Translations under genes and position numbers: made by a program | Notes under the pieces: generated by a model | The model's database searches: none | The model's input: only the letters and a program-made list of their open reading frames with translations | What the model was told of the DNA's origin: nothing | Part shown: positions 56,666-63,985 of the stretch, one piece after another | Position numbering within the stretch: the first letter of the stretch is position 1 | Layout of the letters: every line of letters starts with the position of its first letter | Assembly: GCA_035656635.1 (NCBI GenBank) | Contig: DASRSD010000145.1 | Coordinates: 96,534 to 160,533 of the forward strand | Reading direction: 5' to 3' | Origin: Pirellulales bacterium | GTDB lineage: Bacteria > Planctomycetota > Planctomycetia > Pirellulales > JADZDJ01 | Length of the DNA: 64,000 bases

Positions 56666-58498
56666 ATGACTTCTATGACCCTAACCGACAATCCATTCAA
56701 GGTCTTGACACCGGAAGACATGGATGCCGCCGATGTTCAGGCTCTCTTCGTAGATGTCTTTACGGATTTCTACAAAATCTTGGACCAAGGACACACAATG
56801 GTCAGTGGGCCACGTGGATGTGGGAAGAGCATGATGTTTCGGTATTTGCTCCCCGACTGTCAAAGGCTGGCGCGTGGATGTGCGCTACGCCAGCTTCCGT
56901 TTTGCGGAGTGCTAGTTTCGATCAAGAACACCGCGCCGAATCTAACTGAACTCCATCGCCTTGAGACGCAACATGCCGATGCTATACTAAATGAGCATAT
57001 TTTGACCGTATTTGTTGCGAGCAAAGTCTTCTCCAGCCTCGCTAGCGCCGCCGCTGATGTCGGCACAGAACATTCTGCTGCTACCAACGGCTTTATTAAC
57101 ACCGTCCTCGCACCCAGACTCATCATGGCCGGATGGAGTCAAAGCCTCTCCATCGAGCCGGATATACTGCCGGCAGAAGTATTCGCGCAATGCGCTTCGA
57201 TATTTGATCGGCTTTACGTTGAGGTCAATCAATATACGAGGCGACTGGCGATTGCACCCGAACATCCGCTGCCCTATTCCGGTGCCCTGTGCGGTTATCT
57301 TGACTTCCTCTTTCCCGTGCTTCAAGGACTTCGATCGCTTCCATTCTTGGCCGATGGCCCATTTTTCTTGTTAATTGACGATGCTGACTACCTTAATCGA
57401 ACGCAGACTCGCGTTCTGAATTCCTGGGTTTCCACCCGCACGGCAGGTGATGTAAGCATCAAGATTTCAACTCAATTGCGCTACAAAACGCTCAGTACAA
57501 TCGCAGGCCCAGCCATTCAATCGCCGCATGATTTCCAAGAGATCAACATCGCAGATGTCTATACATCGTCACGGAGCCTCTATTCCAAAAGGGTTGAAGC
57601 GATCGTAAGGAAACGTTTAATGCGGGGTGGTTGGGCCGAGATTGATGCCGATCCGCGATCGTTCTTCCCACCGGATCAAGAGCAGGAAGAGAAGATTCGC
57701 GCATTAGCGAAGAAAATCAAGGATGCGTGGCCCGACTCTGGAAAGGGTTATCGAGCCGACGATGACGTGGCGAGATATTCGCGCCCGGAATACATTAAGA
57801 GTCTCGCAGGACAGTCAAAGTCCACCAGTAGCTACTCCTACGCTGGGTTTGACCAGCTTGTCCATATCTCGTCTGGGTTGATTCGGTACTTTCTCGAACC
57901 AGCGGCGCAGATGTACGACGAAGAACGCGCAAGGATCGAGCATGCGCCGGTGCGCAGCATTCGGCAAGGAATACAGGATGTCGTTATCCGGGCAGAATCT
58001 GAGCGGCTTATGTTCAGCGAGTTCGATAAAATGGTGGAGGATGAGGCGACCTATGCTGCAAATCACGCTGCAACTGAGACGCTTGAGAATGTTCAGGTTG
58101 TAACGGAGCAACTGCGCAACCTACTGCGCGTATTAGGAAATACGTTTTATCAGAAACTCATTTCTGAGGACTCAGAGCGCCGAGTGTTCTCCGTCGCAAT
58201 TTCAGGCGCGCCCGACCCCGAACTGATTCGAGTTTTCGATATGGGCGTCCGATACGGCTATTTTCATCGTTCATCAATCGGCAACAAGGACGGGACTGGA
58301 CGAACTCGATTGTACGTGCTAACGAGGCGGCTAGCACCGCACTTTAACCTTGATCCATCGAGCTTCGCAGGGTACTTGTTCGTTACGAACAACATTCTAT
58401 TTGATGCTATGCACAATCCCGACAAGACTCTTCGTAAAATCAAAGAAGCAGGGGTGTCTCAGTCGTTTGAGCAAGGCCAGTTGACTCTCTTTGACTAA
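56666..58498 (+). CDS. ORC/CDC6-like AAA ATPase
   Basis: The 610-residue product has Walker A GPRGCGKSM (48-56), a Walker B-like FFLLIDDADYLNRTQ near 233-247, and a sensor-like STQLRYKT further on. A long helical C-terminus with acidic stretches follows. The arrangement resembles ORC/CDC6-type ATPases used in bacterial conflict systems. ATG 56666 follows GAGG at six bases; an in-frame GTG at 56633 overlaps the HD gene and is less likely. Its stop is 11 bases before the next start. An ATPase beside an HD enzyme and a sensor-like protein suggests an assembly that is switched on by a signal. Confidence 0.75.
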   Translation: MTSMTLTDNPFKVLTPEDMDAADVQALFVDVFTDFYKILDQGHTMVSGPRGCGKSMMFRYLLPDCQRLARGCALRQLPFCGVLVSIKNTAPNLTELHRLETQHADAILNEHILTVFVASKVFSSLASAAADVGTEHSAATNGFINTVLAPRLIMAGWSQSLSIEPDILPAEVFAQCASIFDRLYVEVNQYTRRLAIAPEHPLPYSGALCGYLDFLFPVLQGLRSLPFLADGPFFLLIDDADYLNRTQTRVLNSWVSTRTAGDVSIKISTQLRYKTLSTIAGPAIQSPHDFQEINIADVYTSSRSLYSKRVEAIVRKRLMRGGWAEIDADPRSFFPPDQEQEEKIRALAKKIKDAWPDSGKGYRADDDVARYSRPEYIKSLAGQSKSTSSYSYAGFDQLVHISSGLIRYFLEPAAQMYDEERARIEHAPVRSIRQGIQDVVIRAESERLMFSEFDKMVEDEATYAANHAATETLENVQVVTEQLRNLLRVLGNTFYQKLISEDSERRVFSVAISGAPDPELIRVFDMGVRYGYFHRSSIGNKDGTGRTRLYVLTRRLAPHFNLDPSSFAGYLFVTNNILFDAMHNPDKTLRKIKEAGVSQSFEQGQLTLFD

Positions 58499-58509
58499 AC
58501 GGTGATTCG

Positions 58510-59484
58510 GTGAAGCCTACACGAAAAAAACTCAGCGAACTTCGAGCAATCACCCAGCCCGGAGTGGATGTCTTTGTCTGCTCCGCAAGTTATGAGGTTA
58601 GGTGCAGATCAGTCGCCGACAACATTGATGCTTTTCGCGTCGGCAAGACGCTAATTGCCATGAACGAGAATCACTCGCAAATGGTGGGCGAGAATCATAA
58701 GTATCTGGCACACCTGTTCAACGGACGCCACGACACGCTTTATTTGGATACCGAGGACCCAATCAAGAGCGCCGATTCCATCCTCCGTGGAGTGCGTGCT
58801 GCTTGCAGTGGGCCGTCGAAGCGATGGTTGATCGACATTACAACGTTTACCCACGAAGGATTGTTGATTCTCTTTAGAATACTGTCGGAGACCGTTCGCC
58901 CCGATGACAAAGTTGACTTTGTATATGCGCACGCAAAAGAATACTCAGTCGGTGACCCGGCTGAGCGGAAATGGCTTAGCAAAGGCATTCGTGAAGTGCG
59001 ATCTGTTTTGGGATTTCCCGGAGAATTGCTGCCTTCGAGGCGCACGCACCTAATCGTGCTTGCAGGCTTTGAAACTGAAAGAGCATTGGCACTGATTCAG
59101 GAATACGAACCCACGCTCATTGCAATTGGCTGCGGCGATCCAACGGAAGAAGGTACTCGCGGTCACCAGCAAACGAACGAAGCAGTCGTGAGTAGACTTC
59201 GACATTTAATTGGCAATATCCGTGAATTTGTGTTTCCGTGTTACGACGCGGACGGGACAATGGCTGCGCTGAAGCAGGAGGCAGAGAGCATCGAAGGATA
59301 CAATACGATCATTGCCCCAATGAATACCAAAATCTCGACGATCGGTGCAGGCTGCTATGCCCTTGAGAATGGTAGAGTTCAAATATGTTACGGGCAGGCG
59401 AATATGTATAATTTCCGAGCTTATTCTGAACCAGGGGAGGACTGCTACTATTTTTCGGTGAATGGAATTCCGAAGAGAGCATAA
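58510..59484 (+). CDS. Unrecognised two-lobed Rossmann-like protein (possible CARF-like sensor)
   Basis: The 324-residue product does not match a family I can name. Two similar segments are visible: VDVFVCSASYEVRC (19-32) and THLIVLAGFETERA (179-192), each a hydrophobic strand followed by a small residue, an aromatic and E-x-(E)R. Each begins an alpha/beta half. Between them RWLIDITTFTHEG (105-117) recalls the D-(I/L)-T-(H/G) motif of CARF domains that bind cyclic oligonucleotides. No transmembrane segment or nuclease motif is evident. GTG 58510 has GGTGA upstream. Calling it a sensor is inference; structure prediction would decide. Its C-terminus (IPKRA) ends 26 bases before the vsr ATG. Confidence 0.5.
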   Translation: MKPTRKKLSELRAITQPGVDVFVCSASYEVRCRSVADNIDAFRVGKTLIAMNENHSQMVGENHKYLAHLFNGRHDTLYLDTEDPIKSADSILRGVRAACSGPSKRWLIDITTFTHEGLLILFRILSETVRPDDKVDFVYAHAKEYSVGDPAERKWLSKGIREVRSVLGFPGELLPSRRTHLIVLAGFETERALALIQEYEPTLIAIGCGDPTEEGTRGHQQTNEAVVSRLRHLIGNIREFVFPCYDADGTMAALKQEAESIEGYNTIIAPMNTKISTIGAGCYALENGRVQICYGQANMYNFRAYSEPGEDCYYFSVNGIPKRA

Positions 59485-59510
59485 AGCGATTGCCGTTCGC
59501 AATTATTAAA

Positions 59511-59915
59511 ATGGACAATCTTTCGCATTTGCAGCGGTCGGCAACAATGTCGCGGATCACATCGCGTGACACGAAGCCGGAAATGATCGTCCGCAAGCTT
59601 GTCCATCGCCTGGGTTATCGTTACCGCCTTCACGACCCGCGCTTGCCTGGTCGGCCCGACATTGTTCTTCAACGTCTCAAGAAGATTATTCTGGTCAATG
59701 GTTGCTTTTGGCATCGCCATCATTGCAGATTAGGTAGGCCGATGCCCTCAACGCATTGCTCTTACTGGATTCCAAAATTACAGGGGAATGCAGAGCGCGA
59801 TCGGCGCAACCGGAAGCGACTTATGAAAGATGGTTGGAAGGTCCTTGTCGTTTGGGAATGTTGGACCAAGAAGCGCGATTTGGTTGACCGATTGCGCGAG
59901 TTCTTGCTCGATTGA
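59511..59915 (+). CDS. vsr: Very-short-patch repair endonuclease
   Basis: The 134-residue product starts MDNLSHLQRSATMSRITSRD, the normal Vsr N-terminus, and has GYRYRLHDPRLPGRPDIVL (catalytic Asp in RPDIV), VNGCFWHRHHC and the C-terminal GWKVLVVWECW. It nicks at T:G mismatches produced by deamination of 5-methylcytosine made by the C5 methyltransferase. ATG 59511 is chosen; a TTG at 59490 is in frame. Its presence confirms that the methyltransferase is an active modification unit. It converges on yedK with 22 bp between the stops. Confidence 0.94.
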   Translation: MDNLSHLQRSATMSRITSRDTKPEMIVRKLVHRLGYRYRLHDPRLPGRPDIVLQRLKKIILVNGCFWHRHHCRLGRPMPSTHCSYWIPKLQGNAERDRRNRKRLMKDGWKVLVVWECWTKKRDLVDRLREFLLD

Positions 59916-59937
59916 CAGTGGTATATCGCCCGCGCGC

Positions 59938-60603
59938 TTAGGGAGCAATCGTGAGGCATTCCGGCCCTTCGTTGCCGACTTTGTTCACGTAGGTATTTGC
60001 AGGGCGTTCCGTCATTTCACTTGCCGGCCACGGTTCAAATAAATATCGCAGCGATTCAGGAGCGTTATTCGTGGGATCAAGCCAAGCGGCGTAATCATTT
60101 GGCGAGAGAATGACCGGCATTCGATCGTGTTCGATTTTCTGTAGCAGTTCGTTTGGTCGCGTTGTCAAGATCGTACACGACTCTAACGGTGGTTGTCCCT
60201 TGTCCCATCGTTCCCACAGCCCTGCAAAGGCAAATATGGGTTGATGCCGAAGTTGGAAGTAGTGCGGGTATTTCTTTTTGTTGATTTCCTCCCACTCATA
60301 AAACCCATCAGCCGGTATCAGACAATGCCGGATTTTCATGGCTGACCGGTAAGTGGATTTGGTTGCGGCTTCCTCGCTTCTCACATTGAACGTACTGTAT
60401 TTAACTTTTGGTTCAGGGGACCAAGCAGGCACCAATCCCCATTTCATCATCGCTAGCTCGCGCTTGCCGCCAACTTGCCGGATGACGGGAATCTGAGTGT
60501 TGGGACCGACGTTATAGCGCAGTGGTAGCTGCAATCCGGCCTCGACGCCGAACTGATGGGCCAGCACTGCTGCCGGTATTCGGATTGTGAATCGGTTGCA
60601 CAC
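59938..60603 (-). CDS. yedK: SOS response-associated peptidase (YedK / HMCES, SRAP domain)
   Basis: The 221-residue product starts MCNRFTIRIP, so Cys2 becomes the catalytic N-terminal residue. It has NVRSEEAATK, CLIPADGFYEWEE (catalytic Glu), TTRPNELLQKIEHDRMPVIL (catalytic His) and WLDPT near the end. It crosslinks to abasic sites in single-stranded DNA and shields them. It is convergent with vsr. The left end of the transposon lies only 28 bp upstream of the ATG, so its promoter may be displaced or supplied by the element. Confidence 0.94.
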   Translation of the reverse strand: MCNRFTIRIPAAVLAHQFGVEAGLQLPLRYNVGPNTQIPVIRQVGGKRELAMMKWGLVPAWSPEPKVKYSTFNVRSEEAATKSTYRSAMKIRHCLIPADGFYEWEEINKKKYPHYFQLRHQPIFAFAGLWERWDKGQPPLESCTILTTRPNELLQKIEHDRMPVILSPNDYAAWLDPTNNAPESLRYLFEPWPASEMTERPANTYVNKVGNEGPECLTIAP

Positions 60604-60631
60604 TACGGCCGATGTTTTCTTGACGTTCGTG

Positions 60632-60646
60632 GGCTTTGCCTAAAAA
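60632..60646 (+). repeat. Left terminal inverted repeat of the transposon
   Basis: GGCTTTGCCTAAAAA, identical over 15 bases to the reverse complement of the right end (63986-64000). It lies four bases beyond the transposase stop. A subterminal copy TGCCTCAAAACTCG occurs at 60686-60699, within the 3' end of the transposase gene. Confidence 0.75.
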
Positions 60647-60649
60647 TGC

Positions 60650-61882
60650 CTAACTGGCAGCCAATTTTGGGGCAACTTGCAATTCTGCCTCAAAACTCGG
60701 ATCAAGCCCCAATTCGTACATCGCGCTGATTAAGCAACAAATGTTGTGACAAAGAATCTTCGCCAACACTTCATTCTTCATCGCCGTATCAGTTTTGCTG
60801 CGGACTGAATCACCAAACTTTGCCTTCACCATGCTAAACGTCGATTCGACGTTTGATCGCTGGTGGTAACGAGCCATAAACTCGTCACGGTTTAACTGGA
60901 AGTAGTGATACATCTTGTTCCACAAGCCGGGACGCGAAGCAACCGAGTTGCTTTTGAAAGGAATCAATGGTGTCCCGCCAGCATCGACGACCGCCTGCAA
61001 ATTGCTTTCGCTGAGGTATGCCATATCCGCTGAGACTTCGCCAATCCTGAACCGTGTAGCAGTAGTGTTCAGCAGAGGCTTGAACAACACGGTATCCGAA
61101 GAATGCTGGCCGTGGATTTCAACTGCCGTAATGACGTTGGTATTCACGCCGGTCATTACGTGCGCTTTCACCCATGCCCGCATTGACCTTTGCTCACCCC
61201 ATTTCTGATCGAACCAACGATCAAAACGGCAGCCAGAGAATCCCGATGAGTCACAAGCAAAATTGATTTCAATGGCTTTGAGAGGATTGGCACTTTCCAA
61301 GATCAAGGAATACAAAACATCCGAAGTCGTCTCGGCTTCCAGAATCCTGAAAATCGAATTGTAAGATGGTAAACGGGCGACGTAGCCTTTTTCATTTGCA
61401 TCGCGGAGATCGGACATAAATCGACGGCCTGAAACCGTGGAGTAGACTTTGAACACGGCGGCAAAAATCGCATCGGGGAGCGGAATGCGCGGACGCCCAA
61501 GACCCCGTTTCGGCGGTCGAATCGTGTCACAGAGTCCACGTAGCAATAGCTGAAACTTGTCCTTTTCATTCACTTGCGCGCAATTATAGCTTCGCCAGTC
61601 TTGCTGGTAGGTTTTGCGCGGAGTCTGAATGGTGAGGGTTTCGGTTTGCATCATCGTTCCGTCGTCGCTGTACTCGCGTTCGACGGTATATTGGACCGCG
61701 AAAATATGCTTGCACTTATGGCCGGCCTCTTGGTGGTCCGGGCAAGTGCAAGTGCCAGCGGTCAGATTGACGGTATAGCGGCGTCCGTTGCCGGTTTGAG
61801 AGGGAACCGACCACAGACCAGCCTTTTTCCTGATCCGAGACTTGGCGGCAATGACTAACCCACGTTGTTCGCGTTCATTCAT
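60650..61882 (-). CDS. DDE transposase with N-terminal SWIM zinc finger
   Basis: The 410-residue product has a SWIM-type finger near residue 40 (GTCTCPDHQEAGHKCKHIFA, C-x-C-xn-C-x-H). A DDE transposase core follows: INFACDSSGFSGCRFDRWF (first Asp), GEVSADMAYLSESNLQAVV (second Asp) and RYHQRSNVESTFSMVKAKFG with the family Glu. It cuts and pastes the surrounding element. ATG 61882 is chosen because GAGGTAACTACT lies upstream; a start at 61933 would add 17 residues. It is the only transposase in the element. Confidence 0.93.
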   Translation of the reverse strand: MNEREQRGLVIAAKSRIRKKAGLWSVPSQTGNGRRYTVNLTAGTCTCPDHQEAGHKCKHIFAVQYTVEREYSDDGTMMQTETLTIQTPRKTYQQDWRSYNCAQVNEKDKFQLLLRGLCDTIRPPKRGLGRPRIPLPDAIFAAVFKVYSTVSGRRFMSDLRDANEKGYVARLPSYNSIFRILEAETTSDVLYSLILESANPLKAIEINFACDSSGFSGCRFDRWFDQKWGEQRSMRAWVKAHVMTGVNTNVITAVEIHGQHSSDTVLFKPLLNTTATRFRIGEVSADMAYLSESNLQAVVDAGGTPLIPFKSNSVASRPGLWNKMYHYFQLNRDEFMARYHQRSNVESTFSMVKAKFGDSVRSKTDTAMKNEVLAKILCHNICCLISAMYELGLDPSFEAELQVAPKLAAS

Positions 61883-61940
61883 AGTAGTTACCTCAGATAA
61901 CTCATAAAGAGATATACTACTAATATATACCATGTCGGTT

Positions 61941-61969
61941 TTGACTTGTCAATACTTGTGGTATATACT
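61941..61969 (+). promoter_or_regulatory. Sigma-70-type promoter for the zinc-ribbon gene
   Basis: TTGACT (61941-61946) and TATACT (61964-61969) are spaced by 17 bases, close to consensus. The start would be near 61976, 24 bases before the ATG at 62000. ATATACCA (61925-61932) and TGGTATAT (61959-61966) form an inverted repeat overlapping the -10, a possible operator shared with the divergent transposase. Confidence 0.6.
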
Positions 61970-61999
61970 GTAGATATTCCTTAACAGGAGGATTCTACT

Positions 62000-62155
62000 A
62001 TGAAGAATGTACCGATTGGGGTGGTTATGCTGCCCGGTTGCCGGTGCAGATGCGGTCACGAATGGTTGCCACGAGAGAAAGACGAAAAGCCTAGAGTCTG
62101 TCCCAAGTGCAAGAGTGCGAATTGGGATAGACCCAAGAAGTTCGAGAGAAAATAG
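62000..62155 (+). CDS. Small zinc-ribbon protein (51 residues)
   Basis: ATG 62000 follows AGGAGG at eight bases, a strong ribosome-binding site, and a good promoter lies upstream. The product starts MKNVPIGVVMLPGCRCRCGH and continues EWLPREKDEKPRVCPKCKSA, NWDRPKKFERK. The Cys pairs (CRCRCGH and CPKC) can bind one zinc. It resembles the short zinc ribbons found beside toxin genes and transcription regulators in archaea and planctomycetes. It could bind DNA or a partner protein. It lies inside the transposon, between the transposase and the ImmA/IrrE gene, and is co-directional with the latter. Confidence 0.75.
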   Translation: MKNVPIGVVMLPGCRCRCGHEWLPREKDEKPRVCPKCKSANWDRPKKFERK

Positions 62156-62225
62156 CCAGTTTGGGGAACGAAACGTACTGCCTCGATTGCCGTAACCTCT
62201 TGTGAATTCGATGTTTATGGATCAT

Positions 62226-62278
62226 GTTCTGTTTTATAGAACTTTTTTGTTCCATTTAGCCGATAACAACGCTATAAT
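62226..62278 (+). promoter_or_regulatory. Promoter with overlapping operator-like repeats upstream of the XRE-ImmA gene
   Basis: TATAAT (62273-62278) is a consensus -10, 43 bases before the ATG. Upstream are GTTCT-N7-AGAAC (62226-62242) and GAAC-T6-GTTC (62239-62252), interlocked inverted repeats that suit autorepression by the XRE domain. The -35 is poor (TTCCAT), so activation or weak basal expression is possible. Confidence 0.45.
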
Positions 62279-62321
62279 CTTCTAGGAATCCGAATTCATA
62301 ATCCGAAGGCTCTGTTTTAAT

Positions 62322-63431
62322 ATGGCAGTTCACGACCGTTTGAAATACGCCCGCAAGCAAGCTGGACTATCTGGACCGCAAATTGAGGAGCGAAGCGGGA
62401 TCGGCAAATCCGTTCTTTCTGAGCTTGAGCATGGGAAGCGAGAGCCGAGTCTGAGTCAGCTATCTAAACTGGCCTCACTTTACCGCCGATCCGTTGCATT
62501 CTTTCTGGACCCAGGGCCAATTGCGCCTGAACCATGCGTCCTTTGGAAAATGCGTCCAGCCATTGATGCCGAACAGACTGAAATCCAATTCCGGCGTTTG
62601 TGTTCACAATATCGCAATCTCGAAAACTGGTGCGATGAAAAAGTAGATACTGGTCTGCCTGAAATAACTGGGAGTTCCGACCATTATAGCAATGGGGATG
62701 CAGAGGAACTTGCCAAGCGTGTACGGCATGAGCTACAACTTGGCGACAGACCCGGACAGTGTTTGCTTGCTGTGCTTGAAGAAGTATGGGGCGTTAAAGT
62801 TTTCCATCTAAAGTTTGAGCCTGTGGGGACTGCTGCGTCTGTCCGTTCCGAAGAGTATGGTCCAGCGATTTTGTTGAACGCCAACAATCCGCGTGGACGC
62901 CGGAATGACGACTTGGCGCATGAGTTATTTCATCTTCTGACGTGGAATGTTTTCCATCCTGCGAGTACCAATACAGCATCAAGCGAGGCGGAGGAGAGAT
63001 TTGCGGGACACTTTGCCGCAAATCTGTTAATGCCAAGCGACCCATTTCGTAGCGCAATCAATTCGAGGATTCGGGACCAGAAGATTGGCTTCGATTCGTT
63101 ATACGATGTGGCTCGTGAGTTCGACGTTTCGGTTGATTCTGTGATCTCCCGAATGTACGATCTTTATAATCATCTTCCCGAAGATAACGAACAGGTGCAA
63201 AAGGATATAAAGCGTGCAGAGGAATACGCACATATTCTCGACCGACGTGAAGATTCTCCGAAGCCACCAACGTATCCTGAGCGTTATCGCGCCCTAGCTA
63301 TTAAGGCATTTCGTCATGGTGAAATGTCCACTGGTCAATTCGCGGAATACCTGAACATTAGTCGGCAGGAGGCCCAGCAATTCGATCAGGAGGTTTCTGA
63401 CGGTGAAGAAGTTCAGGTTGTTGCTGCTTGA
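62322..63431 (+). CDS. XRE-family regulator with ImmA/IrrE metallopeptidase domain
   Basis: The 369-residue product begins with an HTH (RLKYARKQAGLSGPQIEERS, then KSVLSELEHGKREPSLSQLS) at about 8-62. It continues with an ImmA/IrrE Zn-peptidase: DDLAHELFHLLTWNVF, with HELFH as the HExxH centre near residue 206. A helical C-terminus follows. In such pairs the protein represses its own operon and controls the PIN toxin next to it. Its stop overlaps the PIN gene start by 29 bases. The promoter has interlocked repeats. It is cargo of the transposon. Confidence 0.88.
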   Translation: MAVHDRLKYARKQAGLSGPQIEERSGIGKSVLSELEHGKREPSLSQLSKLASLYRRSVAFFLDPGPIAPEPCVLWKMRPAIDAEQTEIQFRRLCSQYRNLENWCDEKVDTGLPEITGSSDHYSNGDAEELAKRVRHELQLGDRPGQCLLAVLEEVWGVKVFHLKFEPVGTAASVRSEEYGPAILLNANNPRGRRNDDLAHELFHLLTWNVFHPASTNTASSEAEERFAGHFAANLLMPSDPFRSAINSRIRDQKIGFDSLYDVAREFDVSVDSVISRMYDLYNHLPEDNEQVQKDIKRAEEYAHILDRREDSPKPPTYPERYRALAIKAFRHGEMSTGQFAEYLNISRQEAQQFDQEVSDGEEVQVVAA

Positions 63432-63930
63432 CGCCAATGTTGTCATAGAGCTTTTCAAGCAGCAGTTGTGGGACAAATTTATTGCAAAATGCAATGTGTA
63501 TTTGGCGCAAACCGTCGTTGACGAAGCCCACTTTTATGAGGATTCCAATGGCGAACGGCAGCCGATTGATCTCGCTCAATACATCAATTCCAACGCCATC
63601 ACGGTATTCGATCCAACTCTCACCGAGATCGCCGCTTTTTCCGCCAAATTCGATCTAGCTTATCTCGATAGACTTCACGATGGCGAGTTAGCTTCGCTCG
63701 CTTATTTGCTTCAACAGACCGAAGAGTGTCGAATCTGCTCGGCAGACAAAATAGTTTATCGAGTGATCGGAAATCTGCGTATTAAGGAGCAAGGTATTTC
63801 GCTTCAAGAAATACTCCAGCAAATTGGTTTGGGCCGCACACTCGACCAATGGTTCACGCAAGATTACCGAGAAAAGTGGACGAGCAAAGGCTTTGAAGAA
63901 AGTCAATATGGAATTGGGGCTGCGAGTTAG
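63403..63930 (+). CDS. DUF4411 PIN-like toxin
   Basis: The 175-residue product starts MKKFRLLLLDANVVIELFKQ, with the first PIN Asp in LLDAN. It has DEAHFYED, DRLHDGELASLAYLLQQ (second acidic pair) and ECRICSADKIVYRV (third Asp), the PIN-like metal-binding set of DUF4411. Such proteins are predicted RNases, probably directed at tRNA or mRNA, and are usually found beside XRE-ImmA/IrrE genes. GTG 63403 follows AGGAGG at about nine bases and overlaps the upstream gene. The stop lies 55 bases before the right terminal repeat. Confidence 0.83.
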   Translation: MKKFRLLLLDANVVIELFKQQLWDKFIAKCNVYLAQTVVDEAHFYEDSNGERQPIDLAQYINSNAITVFDPTLTEIAAFSAKFDLAYLDRLHDGELASLAYLLQQTEECRICSADKIVYRVIGNLRIKEQGISLQEILQQIGLGRTLDQWFTQDYREKWTSKGFEESQYGIGAAS

Positions 63931-63944
63931 AACAATTCGACATT

Positions 63945-63977
63945 GACTTTTGAGGCAGACACTCGACTTTTGAGGCA
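63945..63977 (+). repeat. Two subterminal direct repeats near the right end of the transposon
   Basis: GACTTTTGAGGCA occurs at 63945-63957 and 63965-63977. The reverse complement with one change is at 60686-60699 near the left end. They are probably transposase binding sites. Confidence 0.6.
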
Positions 63978-63985
63978 AGTCGTCT

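Noticed and set aside
61882..61933. Longer N-terminus of the transposase starting at 61933
   Set aside because: The ATG at 61882 has a ribosome-binding site (GAGGTAACTACT) and the extra 17 residues are not typical.
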